Shown here: in pieces, positions 44,292 through 52,029 of the stretch
How positions within the stretch are numbered: the first letter of the stretch is position 1
Layout: every line of letters begins with the position of its first letter
Source: Colwellia sp.
GTDB lineage: Bacteria; Pseudomonadota; Gammaproteobacteria; Enterobacterales; Alteromonadaceae
DNA length: 64,000 nucleotides
Assembly (NCBI GenBank): GCA_022969175.1
Contig: JALJPB010000006.1
Span: forward strand, 55,121-119,120
Direction: 5' to 3'
The notes under the pieces: generated by a model
What the model was told of the DNA's origin: nothing
Database searches by the model: none
Seen by the model: the letters and a program-made list of their open reading frames with translations, nothing else
Translations under genes and position numbers: made by a program

Positions 44292-44813
44292 ATGAAAGTT
44301 TTAACATTTGCCGCCAGTAGCAGTTCGAAATCAATTAATAAGCAATTAGCTAATTATGCCGCATCGTTAATCGATGGCGCGGATATTGAAACTTTAGATA
44401 TTAATGATTATGAAATGCCGTTGTTTAGTGAAGATAAAGAAAGGGAGCTTGGCCAACCTGAACAAGCAAAACAGTTTTTTGCCAAGTTAGGACAAGCCGA
44501 CGCCATTATTATCTCTTTTGCAGAGCATAATGGTAGTTATACGGCAGCTTATAAAAATTTATTTGATTGGACATCACGTATTGATCAAAAATTATTTCAA
44601 AATAAACCTATGGTATTGTTGGCGACATCACCTGGCCCAGGTGGTGCATCGAGTGTCTTAGCCGCAGCCAAAGGTTCAGCACCATATTTTGCTGGTAATG
44701 TTAAAGCGTCATTATCAATACCTAGTTTTTACGATAACTTTGATAGTGAACAGCAAGTATTACGTAACGAAGAACTCATTAGTCAGCTTAAAGAGGCTAT
44801 TGCACAGTTATAA
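44292..44813 (+). CDS. NAD(P)H-dependent FMN reductase-like flavoprotein
   Basis: A 173-residue flavodoxin-like protein. The FMN phosphate loop is AASSSSKSINKQLANYA, followed by DINDYEMPLFSEDKE, ISFAEHNGSYTAAYKNLFDW and LLATSPGPGGASSVLAAAKG, the pattern of the NADPH_FMN_red family (azoreductase/chromate reductase type). The ATG at 44292 has AGGA five bases away; an ATG four codons upstream has no site. Likely reduces quinones or flavins; divergent LysR suggests induction by a redox or electrophile signal (inference). Confidence 0.85.
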   Translation: MKVLTFAASSSSKSINKQLANYAASLIDGADIETLDINDYEMPLFSEDKERELGQPEQAKQFFAKLGQADAIIISFAEHNGSYTAAYKNLFDWTSRIDQKLFQNKPMVLLATSPGPGGASSVLAAAKGSAPYFAGNVKASLSIPSFYDNFDSEQQVLRNEELISQLKEAIAQL

Positions 44814-45044
44814 TAACTTTGATGTATCTAGAGGGAGACACCGCTTTCCCTTTAGCCTTTTTTACCAATCTTTTCAGTTGAGGTTTCGCCTCAGAATCAT
44901 AATTTTCCACTCTCACTTTTAGTATTTTGAAAAAAAATAAAAATATTTATCAACCTTTCAGAATAAATCACGTATTAATAACTATCAAAACAAAAATTAG
45001 CAGTGAGCTCAACGTTAAAGCTGAGTCATAGGAACAACAACTCA

Positions 45045-45593
45045 ATGTTCGATGAAAAAGAACTTATGTTTCAAGTAAAGTCAGGGCAGTTAGATAAACT
45101 TGCCACACTTTTTGAAAATAATAAGGTGCAACTTTTTAATTACTTTTTACGTACCGGGAATAACCGTGCGTTAAGTGAAGATTTAGTGCAAGAGACCTTT
45201 ATGAGAGTGCTAGCCTATCGCACTAGCTTTAGCGGCAGCAGCACCTTTAAATCTTGGATGTATGGTATTGCCAGGAACACGGTTGCTGAACATTATCGCA
45301 AAAATAAAAATCAAGCACTGAACTGTGATATGGATGATGAAGAATTAGCCAATGAGAAAACCTTGGCTGAAGAATTTGAAACCGAGCAACAAAATGCCAT
45401 TTTTAATAAATCTCTAGCCAGTATTTCGCCAGAAGATAGAGAGATTATTATGCTTAGCCGTTTTCAGCAGCTTAACTATCAAGAAATTTCGGCTTTATTG
45501 GACTGCAATTTAAATACCTTAAAGTCTCGTATGCGAAATGCAGTGAGTAAATTACAGATGAGTTATCAAAATTTAGTTGGAGAGAATAGCTAA
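45045..45593 (+). CDS. ECF-type sigma factor
   Basis: A 182-residue sigma-70 family member. Region 2: LFNYFLRTGNNRALSEDLVQ, then ETFMRVLAYRTSF and FKSWMYGIARNTVAEHYRKN. Region 4: SPEDREIIMLSRFQQLNYQE, then ISALLDCNLNTLKSRMRNAV. No region 1 or 3, as in ECF factors. The ATG at 45045 is preceded at 11 bases by AGGA; the GTG at 45003 is possible. Its stop overlaps the next start (TAATG), so it is coupled to a membrane protein that probably serves as anti-sigma factor. Confidence 0.92.
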   Translation: MFDEKELMFQVKSGQLDKLATLFENNKVQLFNYFLRTGNNRALSEDLVQETFMRVLAYRTSFSGSSTFKSWMYGIARNTVAEHYRKNKNQALNCDMDDEELANEKTLAEEFETEQQNAIFNKSLASISPEDREIIMLSRFQQLNYQEISALLDCNLNTLKSRMRNAVSKLQMSYQNLVGENS

Positions 45594-46453
45594 TGACAAA
45601 CCAAGAAATCATCGACTGGAAAATTGCTTCATTCGCTAATAATGACAGTAGTGAGCTCAGTGAAGAAATGAAAAATCACCTTAAGCAGAATACCCAACTA
45701 CAAGAAGAGTTGTCGTTTATTGAACATTTTTGGACAACTGATGTTAAGCCTGTGGTTATGCCGTCGTCTAAATTAGACGCTAACTTTTATCAAATGCTTT
45801 CGAGAGCACAGAGTGCTCAACAGCATAGTGTGCAGCACGAAACAGCCCAGCTAGCACTGCAACAAAATGGCTACGGTTTTTCTTCACAAGAGCGGCCATT
45901 ATCTTTGTTAGATAAAGTTAAAAATTGGTTGACGCCAACACCTATTGCGCAGTTTTCTACGTTAGCCTTGGTATTTGTCCTAGGTTTTAATTTAAATCAA
46001 TCGGGCAGTAATAGAATGGATAACAGTGACTATATTGGCTTACAGCAAGAAGTTTCATCGTTAAGTACAATGCTGGCTATGTCAATGCTGCAAAAAGATT
46101 CAGCAAGCGAGCGTTTATCAGGTGTGGCTTATAGTCGGCAGACGGATTTATCAAATCCCTTGTTAATTGAACAACTGATTGAGTTATTAGCGCGAGATAA
46201 GTCTACCTCGGTAAGGTTGGCAGTAATTAATAGCTTAAGCCAATTACAATCGTTTGGTTCATCAGAGCAGCAACTGTTTACCTTGGCGACACAGGAAGAA
46301 AACCTATTAGTTCAAATAGAATTATGCCGTTTGTTGCTTAACTATGGCTCTGCCGATATTAAAAACCGATTAACCGAACAAGCAAACCAGCAACTATTAA
46401 AACCACAAGTGCAAGAGTTTATTCAAGCGCAATTAATGGCTGCATATATTTAG
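45593..46453 (+). CDS. membrane protein with HEAT-like repeats, probable anti-sigma factor
   Basis: A 286-residue single-pass protein. The N-terminal 110 residues are cytoplasmic and helical and would bind the sigma factor; a transmembrane segment (FSTLALVFVLGFNLNQSG) lies at about 125-142; the C-terminal 110 residues contain HEAT-type repeats (LLARDKSTSVRLAVINSLSQ, then LLVQIELCRLLLNYG) placed in the periplasm. No HxxxCxxC zinc motif of classical ZAS anti-sigmas is seen. Position directly after the ECF sigma gene with a one-base overlap is the main argument for its role. Confidence 0.75.
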   Translation: MTNQEIIDWKIASFANNDSSELSEEMKNHLKQNTQLQEELSFIEHFWTTDVKPVVMPSSKLDANFYQMLSRAQSAQQHSVQHETAQLALQQNGYGFSSQERPLSLLDKVKNWLTPTPIAQFSTLALVFVLGFNLNQSGSNRMDNSDYIGLQQEVSSLSTMLAMSMLQKDSASERLSGVAYSRQTDLSNPLLIEQLIELLARDKSTSVRLAVINSLSQLQSFGSSEQQLFTLATQEENLLVQIELCRLLLNYGSADIKNRLTEQANQQLLKPQVQEFIQAQLMAAYI

Positions 46454-46498
46454 TTTTATCTTTAGTTTCATATTCAGCTTTATCTTTAGGAGAAAACC

Positions 46499-47347
46499 AT
46501 GAAAAAAGCATTAACCTTATCAATAGTGGCTTTATTAGCTGGTAGCATGCAAGTAGCGAGTGCAGCAGAAAAAAATTATAGCTTACCTTTATCTAAACCT
46601 GGAGAGCCGGTTTCAATTGAAATTGAAGTCTACCGAGGCAGTATCACTGTTGTGGGTTATAAAGGAGATACCATTGAAATAAGCGCTAAAACATCTACTT
46701 TTTCAGGGAAAGATAAAGATCTTAAAAAAGTAAAACATAAAATGAATAAAAATAACTCATCAAGATCCACAAAAGGCTTGAAGAGTGTTAAAAGTCAATC
46801 GATGCGATTAGAGATTGAAGAAAAGAATAATGAAGTAGAAATTATCAGTGAAGTGTCTAACCAACATGTTGATTTAGTCATTAAAGTACCGCAACGCTCA
46901 TCAGTAGAAGTAGAGTTATATAAGGGTGGCGACATCAATATTGATGGTGTTAATGGTGGTTTAGAGCTTGAGTCATATGAAGGTATGATTATAGCGAAAA
47001 ATATTTCAGGTCCTATAGTTGCTGAAACAGTTCGTACAGATATTGTAGTGAGCTTCTCTGCTTTTGCCAAAACTAGCCCTTCATCACTAACTAGCCATAT
47101 GGGTAATGTGGATATTACCTTAGCAAAAAAAGTGGCTGCTAATGTTAGTGTGCAAACTTATCAAGGTGAGATATTTTCAGGCTTAGATAATGATTTTGTT
47201 TTGGTTGATGAAATCAAGAAAAGTAAAAAAGGTCAAAAACAAAAAATAGTACTGGGCGGCATCATGCAGGCGAAAGTTAATGGTGGTGGACAAGAGTTAT
47301 CGCTCATTAGTTATAGTGGTAATTTGTATATTCGAAAGGCAAAATAA
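46499..47347 (+). CDS. DUF4097-type exported beta-helical protein
   Basis: A 282-residue protein with a signal peptide (MKKALTLSIVALLAGSMQVA, SAAEK). The rest is a regular series of short beta strands with G-D/N turns (VEVELYKGGDINIDGVNGGL, LESYEGMIIAKNISGPIVA, ISYSGNLYIRKAK) that I associate with DUF4097/putative adhesin beta-helices. Third gene of the sigma/anti-sigma operon, 45 bp after it, with GGAGAAA as ribosome-binding site. It is likely a target or sensory part of the envelope response; function unproven. Confidence 0.75.
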   Translation: MKKALTLSIVALLAGSMQVASAAEKNYSLPLSKPGEPVSIEIEVYRGSITVVGYKGDTIEISAKTSTFSGKDKDLKKVKHKMNKNNSSRSTKGLKSVKSQSMRLEIEEKNNEVEIISEVSNQHVDLVIKVPQRSSVEVELYKGGDINIDGVNGGLELESYEGMIIAKNISGPIVAETVRTDIVVSFSAFAKTSPSSLTSHMGNVDITLAKKVAANVSVQTYQGEIFSGLDNDFVLVDEIKKSKKGQKQKIVLGGIMQAKVNGGGQELSLISYSGNLYIRKAK

Positions 47348-47389
47348 CAGTGTTAATGACAAGCCAATACTAATATATATTCTAATCCA

Positions 47390-47413
47390 AAGAAGCCTCA
47401 GGGCTTCTTTTTT
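47390..47413 (+). terminator. Rho-independent terminator of the ECF sigma operon
   Basis: AAGAAGCC (47390-47397), a four-base loop and GGCTTCTT (47402-47409), then a T run. It lies 43 bp after the DUF4097 gene stop. Confidence 0.9.
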
Positions 47414-47513
47414 GTCGTTATGAAATGTTTTTGGAATGACTTTTTTACCTTTATATATCCCCACTTTATTGGTCTACTTATAATACTAGAGGATAAACAA
47501 AGTGACATTATTG

Positions 47514-47993
47514 TTATAAATTAATGTTCAGCCAGCCATAATACAGAGCAATACCAAAAATTGAATGAAGTGAAAAATTTTGCAGCCTAACCATATTGGG
47601 TCTTGGTGCTTTGACAGCAAATATTCCTAAACCTAAAGCTGGTTGTAATATCAGCCATGGAGATAGGAGGGTAAATAAACCAAAAATCCATGCTGTTAGT
47701 AATGAAGTCTCATTTCCGACTCCCCATATCACTACTACAACATAAAGGGCCGCATAAATTACACCGATAAGGTAGTGAAACATCCAGCCGATGATATTTT
47801 CATAGTTAATTTTTGGTGAAGCACTCACTGGATTATGGATAAATTTACCGTTCGGTAAATGACCCAACCATCTACCCACCATTGCCCAATTTGTTCTAGG
47901 GAGCTTGAATAATCTATTAGAGAAAGTTGCCCAAATATCAATTATTACAGTCGCGAATATGCCTACGACTATTATTTTAATGACTAAATCCAT
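47514..47993 (-). CDS. DUF2938 family membrane protein
   Basis: A 159-residue protein with about four transmembrane helices. IVVGIFATVIIDIWATFSNR, then NWAMVGRWLGHLPNGKFIH, the Trp/His-containing loop, and GWMFHYLIGVIYAALYV match the DUF2938 family as I know it (small inner-membrane proteins of unknown function). First of the short unrelated genes of the accessory patch. Single gene with its own promoter region of 190 bp. Confidence 0.75.
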   Translation of the reverse strand: MDLVIKIIVVGIFATVIIDIWATFSNRLFKLPRTNWAMVGRWLGHLPNGKFIHNPVSASPKINYENIIGWMFHYLIGVIYAALYVVVVIWGVGNETSLLTAWIFGLFTLLSPWLILQPALGLGIFAVKAPRPNMVRLQNFSLHSIFGIALYYGWLNINL

Positions 47994-48186
47994 TGCTCTC
48001 TACTTGCTCCATTAATTATGAATAACACTGATCTTTAAAATAAAACCTACTTCCGTGATTTTAGCAACATGCTTCATAATTTGAGAGCTGCACGATAGTT
48101 CCTTGGGTTATATGAGGAGAAAATTTAATTTGCTAAACTTTGATTGGCGCGAAAACAGCCCGCTCTGATTTCTCTACTTTATTAGC

Positions 48187-48615
48187 TTACGATATGCGAG
48201 CGATCCCATTGACTTTCATCTTAAGCCAAATGGTTTGCCAGCGAGCCAGTTTTTCTTTTGCTGCAAGTGCTTTTGGAGAAACTATAGTAGGCTCTTCAAG
48301 TAATAAAAAATCAGATAGTAGTGTTGAATTTAGCGCGCCTATTAGAGCATTTTCTAACTGTAAAGAAACTGCAATTACAGTCTTACAACAATTGCAGGTA
48401 ATAAATTCAGCTTGGTTAGACCCTTGTTGTTGCACAGCAAGTGGTTCAATACTTTCAATTTCTAGCTCCCCGTCAGGATGTGAAAGATAGGAGATATTTC
48501 TAGAAATACAAAAATCACAGTCACATGCCCGAGGACTATAATGCTCTAAAGTTTCGGGCAGGCTGAGTTTTATCGTAGTTTGCCCACACTTGCATTTACC
48601 TATGCTCGATATCAC
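48187..48615 (-). CDS. GFA/CENP-V-like zinc protein
   Basis: A 142-residue protein of the glutathione-dependent formaldehyde-activating (GFA) fold. Zinc-binding cysteines are present in GKCKCGQTTIKLSLP, RACDCDFC and FITCNCCKTVI. Start is GTG with a strong AAGGAGG seven bases upstream, which decides the start. The ribosome-binding site begins only a few bases after the putative attC-like boundary (GCGTTATA read leftward), as in integron cassettes. Members bind small thiols; the substrate is unknown. Confidence 0.78.
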   Translation of the reverse strand: MISSIGKCKCGQTTIKLSLPETLEHYSPRACDCDFCISRNISYLSHPDGELEIESIEPLAVQQQGSNQAEFITCNCCKTVIAVSLQLENALIGALNSTLLSDFLLLEEPTIVSPKALAAKEKLARWQTIWLKMKVNGIARIS

Positions 48616-48635
48616 CAGAGAAACCTCCTTGAGGA

Positions 48636-48760
48636 TATAACGCTACACTCAGCGATAAAATATTGTTGACTAAAACGGCGTAATACCAGAGCGAAATACA
48701 GCAAACTGTCATTGGTATTCTTAATGCGCTTATTTTGTCGAAATTGCAAAGAGTTAGCTT
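48636..48760 (-). repeat. attC-like hairpin region 1 (weak)
   Basis: Read leftward: after the stop of the gene at 48763, arms CGACAAAATA/TATTTTATCG and AATACCA/TGGTATT form a long imperfect hairpin that ends in GCGTTATA (plus-strand TATAACGC at 48636-48643). This resembles the R' end of integron attC sites. Weaker symmetry than the two sites further right. Confidence 0.3.
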
Positions 48761-48762
48761 TA

Positions 48763-49113
48763 CTAACTTACAAATATACCAACAGATTTAATTTCAGTAC
48801 CCATGCTTTTAAGGTTCAGCATTGCTAAAAATTCACCTTCTTCTTTTGTGCTCCATTGTTTCCATAATACCAGCACACTATCATTTCTTCGTAGAATGTT
48901 GATGAATTCTCTTTTAGTACTTAATGACGTAAGCAATGGAACCTGTTGCCATTGTCTTTCTACATCTTTTTTTGCTTCATCCGTCACGTCTGATGCCGGC
49001 ATATATTTAGAAAATAAATGCCAGTTTTTTGTATTAGCACCTTCTACAATATCATCCCACATTGACTCAGCAATTTTTAATATTTCTGTATCCGATTTAT
49101 TTGATATTTCCAT
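48763..49113 (-). CDS. hypothetical protein
   Basis: A 116-residue soluble protein. Helix-rich start (ILKIAESMWDDIVEGANTKN) followed by strands (SVLVLWKQWSTKEEGEFLAM) that resemble an NTF2/SnoaL-like alpha-beta cone, but I cannot assign it. No signal peptide or catalytic motif. 52 bp downstream of the DUF4234-like gene on the same strand, probably cotranscribed. Confidence 0.55.
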   Translation of the reverse strand: MEISNKSDTEILKIAESMWDDIVEGANTKNWHLFSKYMPASDVTDEAKKDVERQWQQVPLLTSLSTKREFINILRRNDSVLVLWKQWSTKEEGEFLAMLNLKSMGTEIKSVGIFVS

Positions 49114-49165
49114 TGAAATTCCTTATTTATGACTCGATAAATGGTTCGAATTATGATCATTGTTA

Positions 49166-49597
49166 TTAGTTATCTGCCAATCCTTGGTTTATTTTATGTT
49201 GCATGTAAATTACATGGAAAATCGAAGTGATAAACGGATTTAACCAAAGTTTATCACCAGCACTAGCGCCCGAAATTAGATTAATTCGATTACGCACCAT
49301 AATTATCCATATTATATCGAAAACAGAAGAGACCATATGGATACCAATTGAGCTTTTTAAAATGATAGGCTCATGCAAATTAATTAAGGCATAAATTAAA
49401 CTACCTAATGCAATGGTAAATAATAGAATGGTAATTACCATAAAAATATTAGATATTTTTAAATCTGTATTTTGGTTAATTTGTTTTGAGAAACGATAAA
49501 GTTTATAGATTAAATATGAGCCAATAGTTAGAATACAAAGGGTCAAAGTCTTTGCGACTGAATCTATTTCAAAAATACCATTAAACCGCTTTTTCAT
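49166..49597 (-). CDS. DUF4234-like small membrane protein
   Basis: A 143-residue protein with four transmembrane helices. LTLCILTIGSYLIYKLYRFS is close to the first helix of DUF4234/TM2-like proteins; KINQGLADN ends the chain. The C-terminal NPFITSIFHVIYMQHKIN is a typical re-entrant or TM segment. No known function. It shares a message with the hypothetical protein at 48763. Confidence 0.6.
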   Translation of the reverse strand: MKKRFNGIFEIDSVAKTLTLCILTIGSYLIYKLYRFSKQINQNTDLKISNIFMVITILLFTIALGSLIYALINLHEPIILKSSIGIHMVSSVFDIIWIIMVRNRINLISGASAGDKLWLNPFITSIFHVIYMQHKINQGLADN

Positions 49598-49689
49598 TAG
49601 ATCTCCGAAATTAAATATTTGCTAATTCTATTTAGCTGTTACGTGTCCGTTTCTTAGTGACCTGATTGTATGCCAAGTTGACCATGAAC

Positions 49690-49770
49690 TATAACGCACT
49701 CTTTTTTTAGTAAAGCAAGAAATACGTCCCAAGCCTATTATTTCTTTTGTTTTGGTGTTTTTAAAGTCCA
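49690..49770 (-). repeat. attC-like hairpin region 2 (weak)
   Basis: Arms AAGAAATA (49717-49724) and TATTTCTT (49739-49746) are perfect; plus-strand TATAACGC at 49690-49697 gives GCGTTATA at the leftward end, matching the other putative attC-like sites. Boundaries uncertain. Confidence 0.25.
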
Positions 49771-49824
49771 GCATTCAGCATAACTTACGCTGGTTACCTA
49801 TTTCTATTACCTATTAATTATTAT

Positions 49825-49883
49825 CTATCTTGCCACTATGGAAAGAATGAACTACACTCTATCTTTCCAAGGCGGCAAGATAG
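49825..49883 (+). promoter_or_regulatory. nested inverted repeat enclosing a promoter
   Basis: Outer arms CTATCTTGCC (49825-49834) / GGCAAGATAG (49874-49883) and inner arms TGGAAAGA (49839-49846) / TCTTTCCA (49862-49869) are all perfect. Within it lie -35 TTGCCA (49830-49835), a 17-bp spacer and -10 TACACT (49853-49858). It precedes the membrane-protein/winged-helix operon by ten bases, so it is the likely operator for that winged-helix protein. Confidence 0.55.
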
Positions 49884-49892
49884 AGGTGTATT

Positions 49893-50405
49893 ATGAAGGC
49901 AACTGCTAGTAATTTTAATCCTGGTGAATCAATTCGTATAGCAAGAGATACCCAGAGATTATGTCATTTAAAAGCTATCCCTGGAAAATGGTTCTGCTTT
50001 TTTTTAAGTGTGTCTATAGGTTTAGGTTTTGGTTTTATGTGTAATCAGCAAGTTCTTTGGGTTTTCATATCCGTTGCATTATTTCCCTTTATTACTTATG
50101 TTCATAAACGCAATATCGGACTATGGCCTTTTGGTTTTGCTCCCTTTATCGGGCAAGTTGATAGCTTTCATTCTAATCGCGGTTTCTGGAAAAAAATGAA
50201 AATTAATTTGGCGATTCAGCTAATATCTATCATGGTGGTATTTTCTCTTTTCATGCACTTTGTTGATATTCTTGAGTTTCGAGATAAAGGTTTTTGGTGG
50301 GCACCAATTGCGAGTGGCACTATTATGTGGTTGGCGATGTTTATTCTTTTGCTAACTTCCAGTAATTACTTTCGAACTAAATATAGCCTAGATAACAATG
50401 AGTAA
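49893..50405 (+). CDS. polytopic membrane protein coupled to a winged-helix regulator
   Basis: A 170-residue protein with about four transmembrane helices (FCFFLSVSIGLGFGFM, VLWVFISVALFPFITYV, INLAIQLISIMVVFSLFMHF, IASGTIMWLAMFILLL). Not recognised. GAGGTG is the ribosome-binding site. It overlaps the winged-helix gene by eight bases. On the plus strand, opposite to its neighbours in this patch. Confidence 0.6.
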   Translation: MKATASNFNPGESIRIARDTQRLCHLKAIPGKWFCFFLSVSIGLGFGFMCNQQVLWVFISVALFPFITYVHKRNIGLWPFGFAPFIGQVDSFHSNRGFWKKMKINLAIQLISIMVVFSLFMHFVDILEFRDKGFWWAPIASGTIMWLAMFILLLTSSNYFRTKYSLDNNE

Positions 50406-50691
50406 CACATCTTTTGATGAACTTATCCATGCGCCAATTCGATTGAAAATTTGCTCTTTTTTATCGCCTACAGGAGCGGTTGAATTTCCAGTGATCAGAG
50501 ATATGTTACAAGTAAGTGACTCTGTGCTTTCAAAACACTTAAAACATTTAGAGAATGCTGGGTATGTAAAACAACGAAAAGGTAGCGCTAATGGGCGAAA
50601 GCGATCCTGGGTATATATGACAACGACAGGAAGAAAAGCTTTTAAAAGTCACATTGAAGAATTGATGAAACTTATAGCAGGTGTCGACTAA
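50398..50691 (+). CDS. winged-helix transcriptional regulator (PF13601-type)
   Basis: A 97-residue single-domain regulator: IHAPIRLKICSFLSPTGAVE (helix 1-2), SDSVLSKHLKHLENAGYVKQ (recognition helix and wing start), then the basic wing RKGSANGRKRSWVYMTTTGR and a C-terminal dimer helix. MarR/PadR-like without a ligand domain. It is translated from the same message as the membrane protein upstream; the nested inverted repeat at 49825-49883 is a plausible binding site. Confidence 0.85.
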   Translation: MSNTSFDELIHAPIRLKICSFLSPTGAVEFPVIRDMLQVSDSVLSKHLKHLENAGYVKQRKGSANGRKRSWVYMTTTGRKAFKSHIEELMKLIAGVD

Positions 50692-50720
50692 AAAAAGGGA
50701 ATTACATTTTCCTTAGGCTT

Positions 50721-50814
50721 TATAACGCGCTAAATTATCGGAAATATAACAGTTGGCTATAATCGCCAAGCGATGGTCAACTGTTATATTTCCGTTTGAT
50801 TACCTTGTATGGCT
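50721..50814 (-). repeat. attC-like hairpin region 3 (strong symmetry)
   Basis: Perfect 17-bp arms CGGAAATATAACAGTTG (50739-50755) and CAACTGTTATATTTCCG (50778-50794) enclose a 22-base loop with its own ATCGC/GCGAT stem. Flanks are TATAACGC on the left (GCGTTATA when read leftward) and GCCATAC-like on the other end. The internal GTTGGCTATA and CAACTGTT blocks recur in the site at 51131. No T run, so a terminator is less likely. Confidence 0.45.
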
Positions 50815-50815
50815 T

Positions 50816-51064
50816 TTATTCTGATTTGTTAGCGATTTTTTGCAAATTTTCATGAATTTTGAATAAAACGATTAGTAGTTCACACCAAATTCTTGAGCCA
50901 ATAGCGCCAAATATAATGATACCTAAACCCGCTAAAAAACCACCTCCATATTGAGTGAACATTGCTCCTAAACCTGAAATTAAAGAGCCTAGTAGCAACA
51001 GCCAATAAACAAAAGTGATAATTTTAGGGGTTAACATTGAATCGAAAAAAAATACATCTTTCAC
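50816..51064 (-). CDS. DUF4282-like small membrane protein
   Basis: An 82-residue protein with two transmembrane segments (IITFVYWLLLLGSLISGLGA and FLAGLGIIIFGAIGSRIW) and a charged C-terminal tail. FFDSMLTPKIITFVYWL is close to the start of DUF4282 proteins as I recall it. It lies between two hairpins of the same family, so it could be a complete mobile cassette. Confidence 0.7.
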   Translation of the reverse strand: MKDVFFFDSMLTPKIITFVYWLLLLGSLISGLGAMFTQYGGGFLAGLGIIIFGAIGSRIWCELLIVLFKIHENLQKIANKSE

Positions 51065-51130
51065 GGGTAAATCCTTTTTATTATTAACTCCAATATAAAT
51101 ATACGCTAGGCTAGTGGAGTTTTAGCAAGC

Positions 51131-51227
51131 CTAACGATCGCCTTAAACGGACAAAAATTGTTGGCTATACTTGTTGAAGCACGAAACAAAACCAACTGTT
51201 TTTGTTCCTTTTAAATACCTTATGCCT
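51131..51227 (-). repeat. attC-like hairpin region 4 (strong symmetry)
   Basis: Arms TTAAACGGACAAAAATTGTT GG (51145-51166) and CCAACTGTTTTTGTTCCTTT TAA (51194-51216) pair over about 20 bp with one bulged base. Read leftward, the right boundary is CGTTAGGC (GCCTAAC at 51131-51137 on the plus strand), the canonical GTTRRRY core of integron sites; the other end GCATAAG is one base off. It starts 18 bases after the stop of the YdeI-like gene. A bulged base in the stem is characteristic of attC sites. Confidence 0.5.
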
Positions 51228-51244
51228 TTTCGTCTTTTATAAGC

Positions 51245-51820
51245 CTAAGTCGGTTTTTCTTGACGGGTAAGCATGTCGATGAATTTTGCGAATCGCCGCT
51301 GTCTGGTTTCGGGTTTCTTTGCACTTGTCAATCCGTACGCGATGACATAACGACTCGATTTAGTGAGTGTTTCAAAAAATTTCCTCGCCTTTGGCTTACT
51401 TTCTAGTGCCGAAAGGAAATCCGCCGGCACTTTCATTTCACTTACCACATAGGCGTTCTGCCACCTACCGTCGGCTTTGGCGGCACGAACGTGCATCAGT
51501 CCTGACTCGGTCATCCGGCCCTCGTTTATCAAACGCTCTACATGGTCGGTGTTTCTTTTCGACCAGTTGCTTCGCGCTTTTCTTGGCGTGATCCGCTGGA
51601 GATAGGCTTGGTCATCGATTGACTTCTTAATGCCATCGATCCAGCCCCAACACAGCGCCTCAATCACGACATCACCCCAAGTGACGCTTTGAATCCCGGT
51701 ATTCTTTTTGAATATCTTCACCCACAGTTCACTTTCGATGGCGTGATTTACCTTGAGCCATTGGCCGAGCTCTTTCGGCGAAGCAAAGGTCATGATTCTC
51801 ACAGGATTGGCTTCAGGCAT
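51245..51820 (-). CDS. YdeI/OmpD-associated-like protein
   Basis: A 191-residue soluble protein. FASPKELGQWLKVNHAIESE followed by LWVKIFKKNTG, ALCWGWIDGIKKSIDD, RITPRKARSNWSKRN and the C-terminal RQRRFAKFIDML match the YdeI family (bacteriocin-protection type). Base composition is visibly GC-richer than its surroundings: about 57% in 51481-51540 against near 40% nearby, and the codons differ. This points to acquisition from another genome, consistent with cassette origin. Function unknown. Confidence 0.8.
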   Translation of the reverse strand: MPEANPVRIMTFASPKELGQWLKVNHAIESELWVKIFKKNTGIQSVTWGDVVIEALCWGWIDGIKKSIDDQAYLQRITPRKARSNWSKRNTDHVERLINEGRMTESGLMHVRAAKADGRWQNAYVVSEMKVPADFLSALESKPKARKFFETLTKSSRYVIAYGLTSAKKPETRQRRFAKFIDMLTRQEKPT

Positions 51821-52029
51821 AAAACTTGATTCTCTTCGGCATACCGCCCTTTATTAGCTTGTTACACATATCACCGATAATATCCTTGATGGCTAACCGT
51901 TTATTATGGAAATCCTGAGTAATGTCCTGTCCATAACCGGTATTTAATTGGCGTTAATATCACACAATTTCATGATGTTAGCGAATATTATTTTTACATT
52001 ATCGTCAATGCTTGGATTTATAATCAACT

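Noticed and set aside
44689..44922. 77-codon plus-strand frame
   Set aside because: Starts inside the flavin reductase gene in another frame; no independent support.
50739..50794. 17-bp perfect hairpin as a plain bidirectional terminator of the flanking convergent genes
   Set aside because: Position fits, but there are no T runs on either side and the loop and flanks resemble the site at 51131; kept as attC-like instead, with low certainty.
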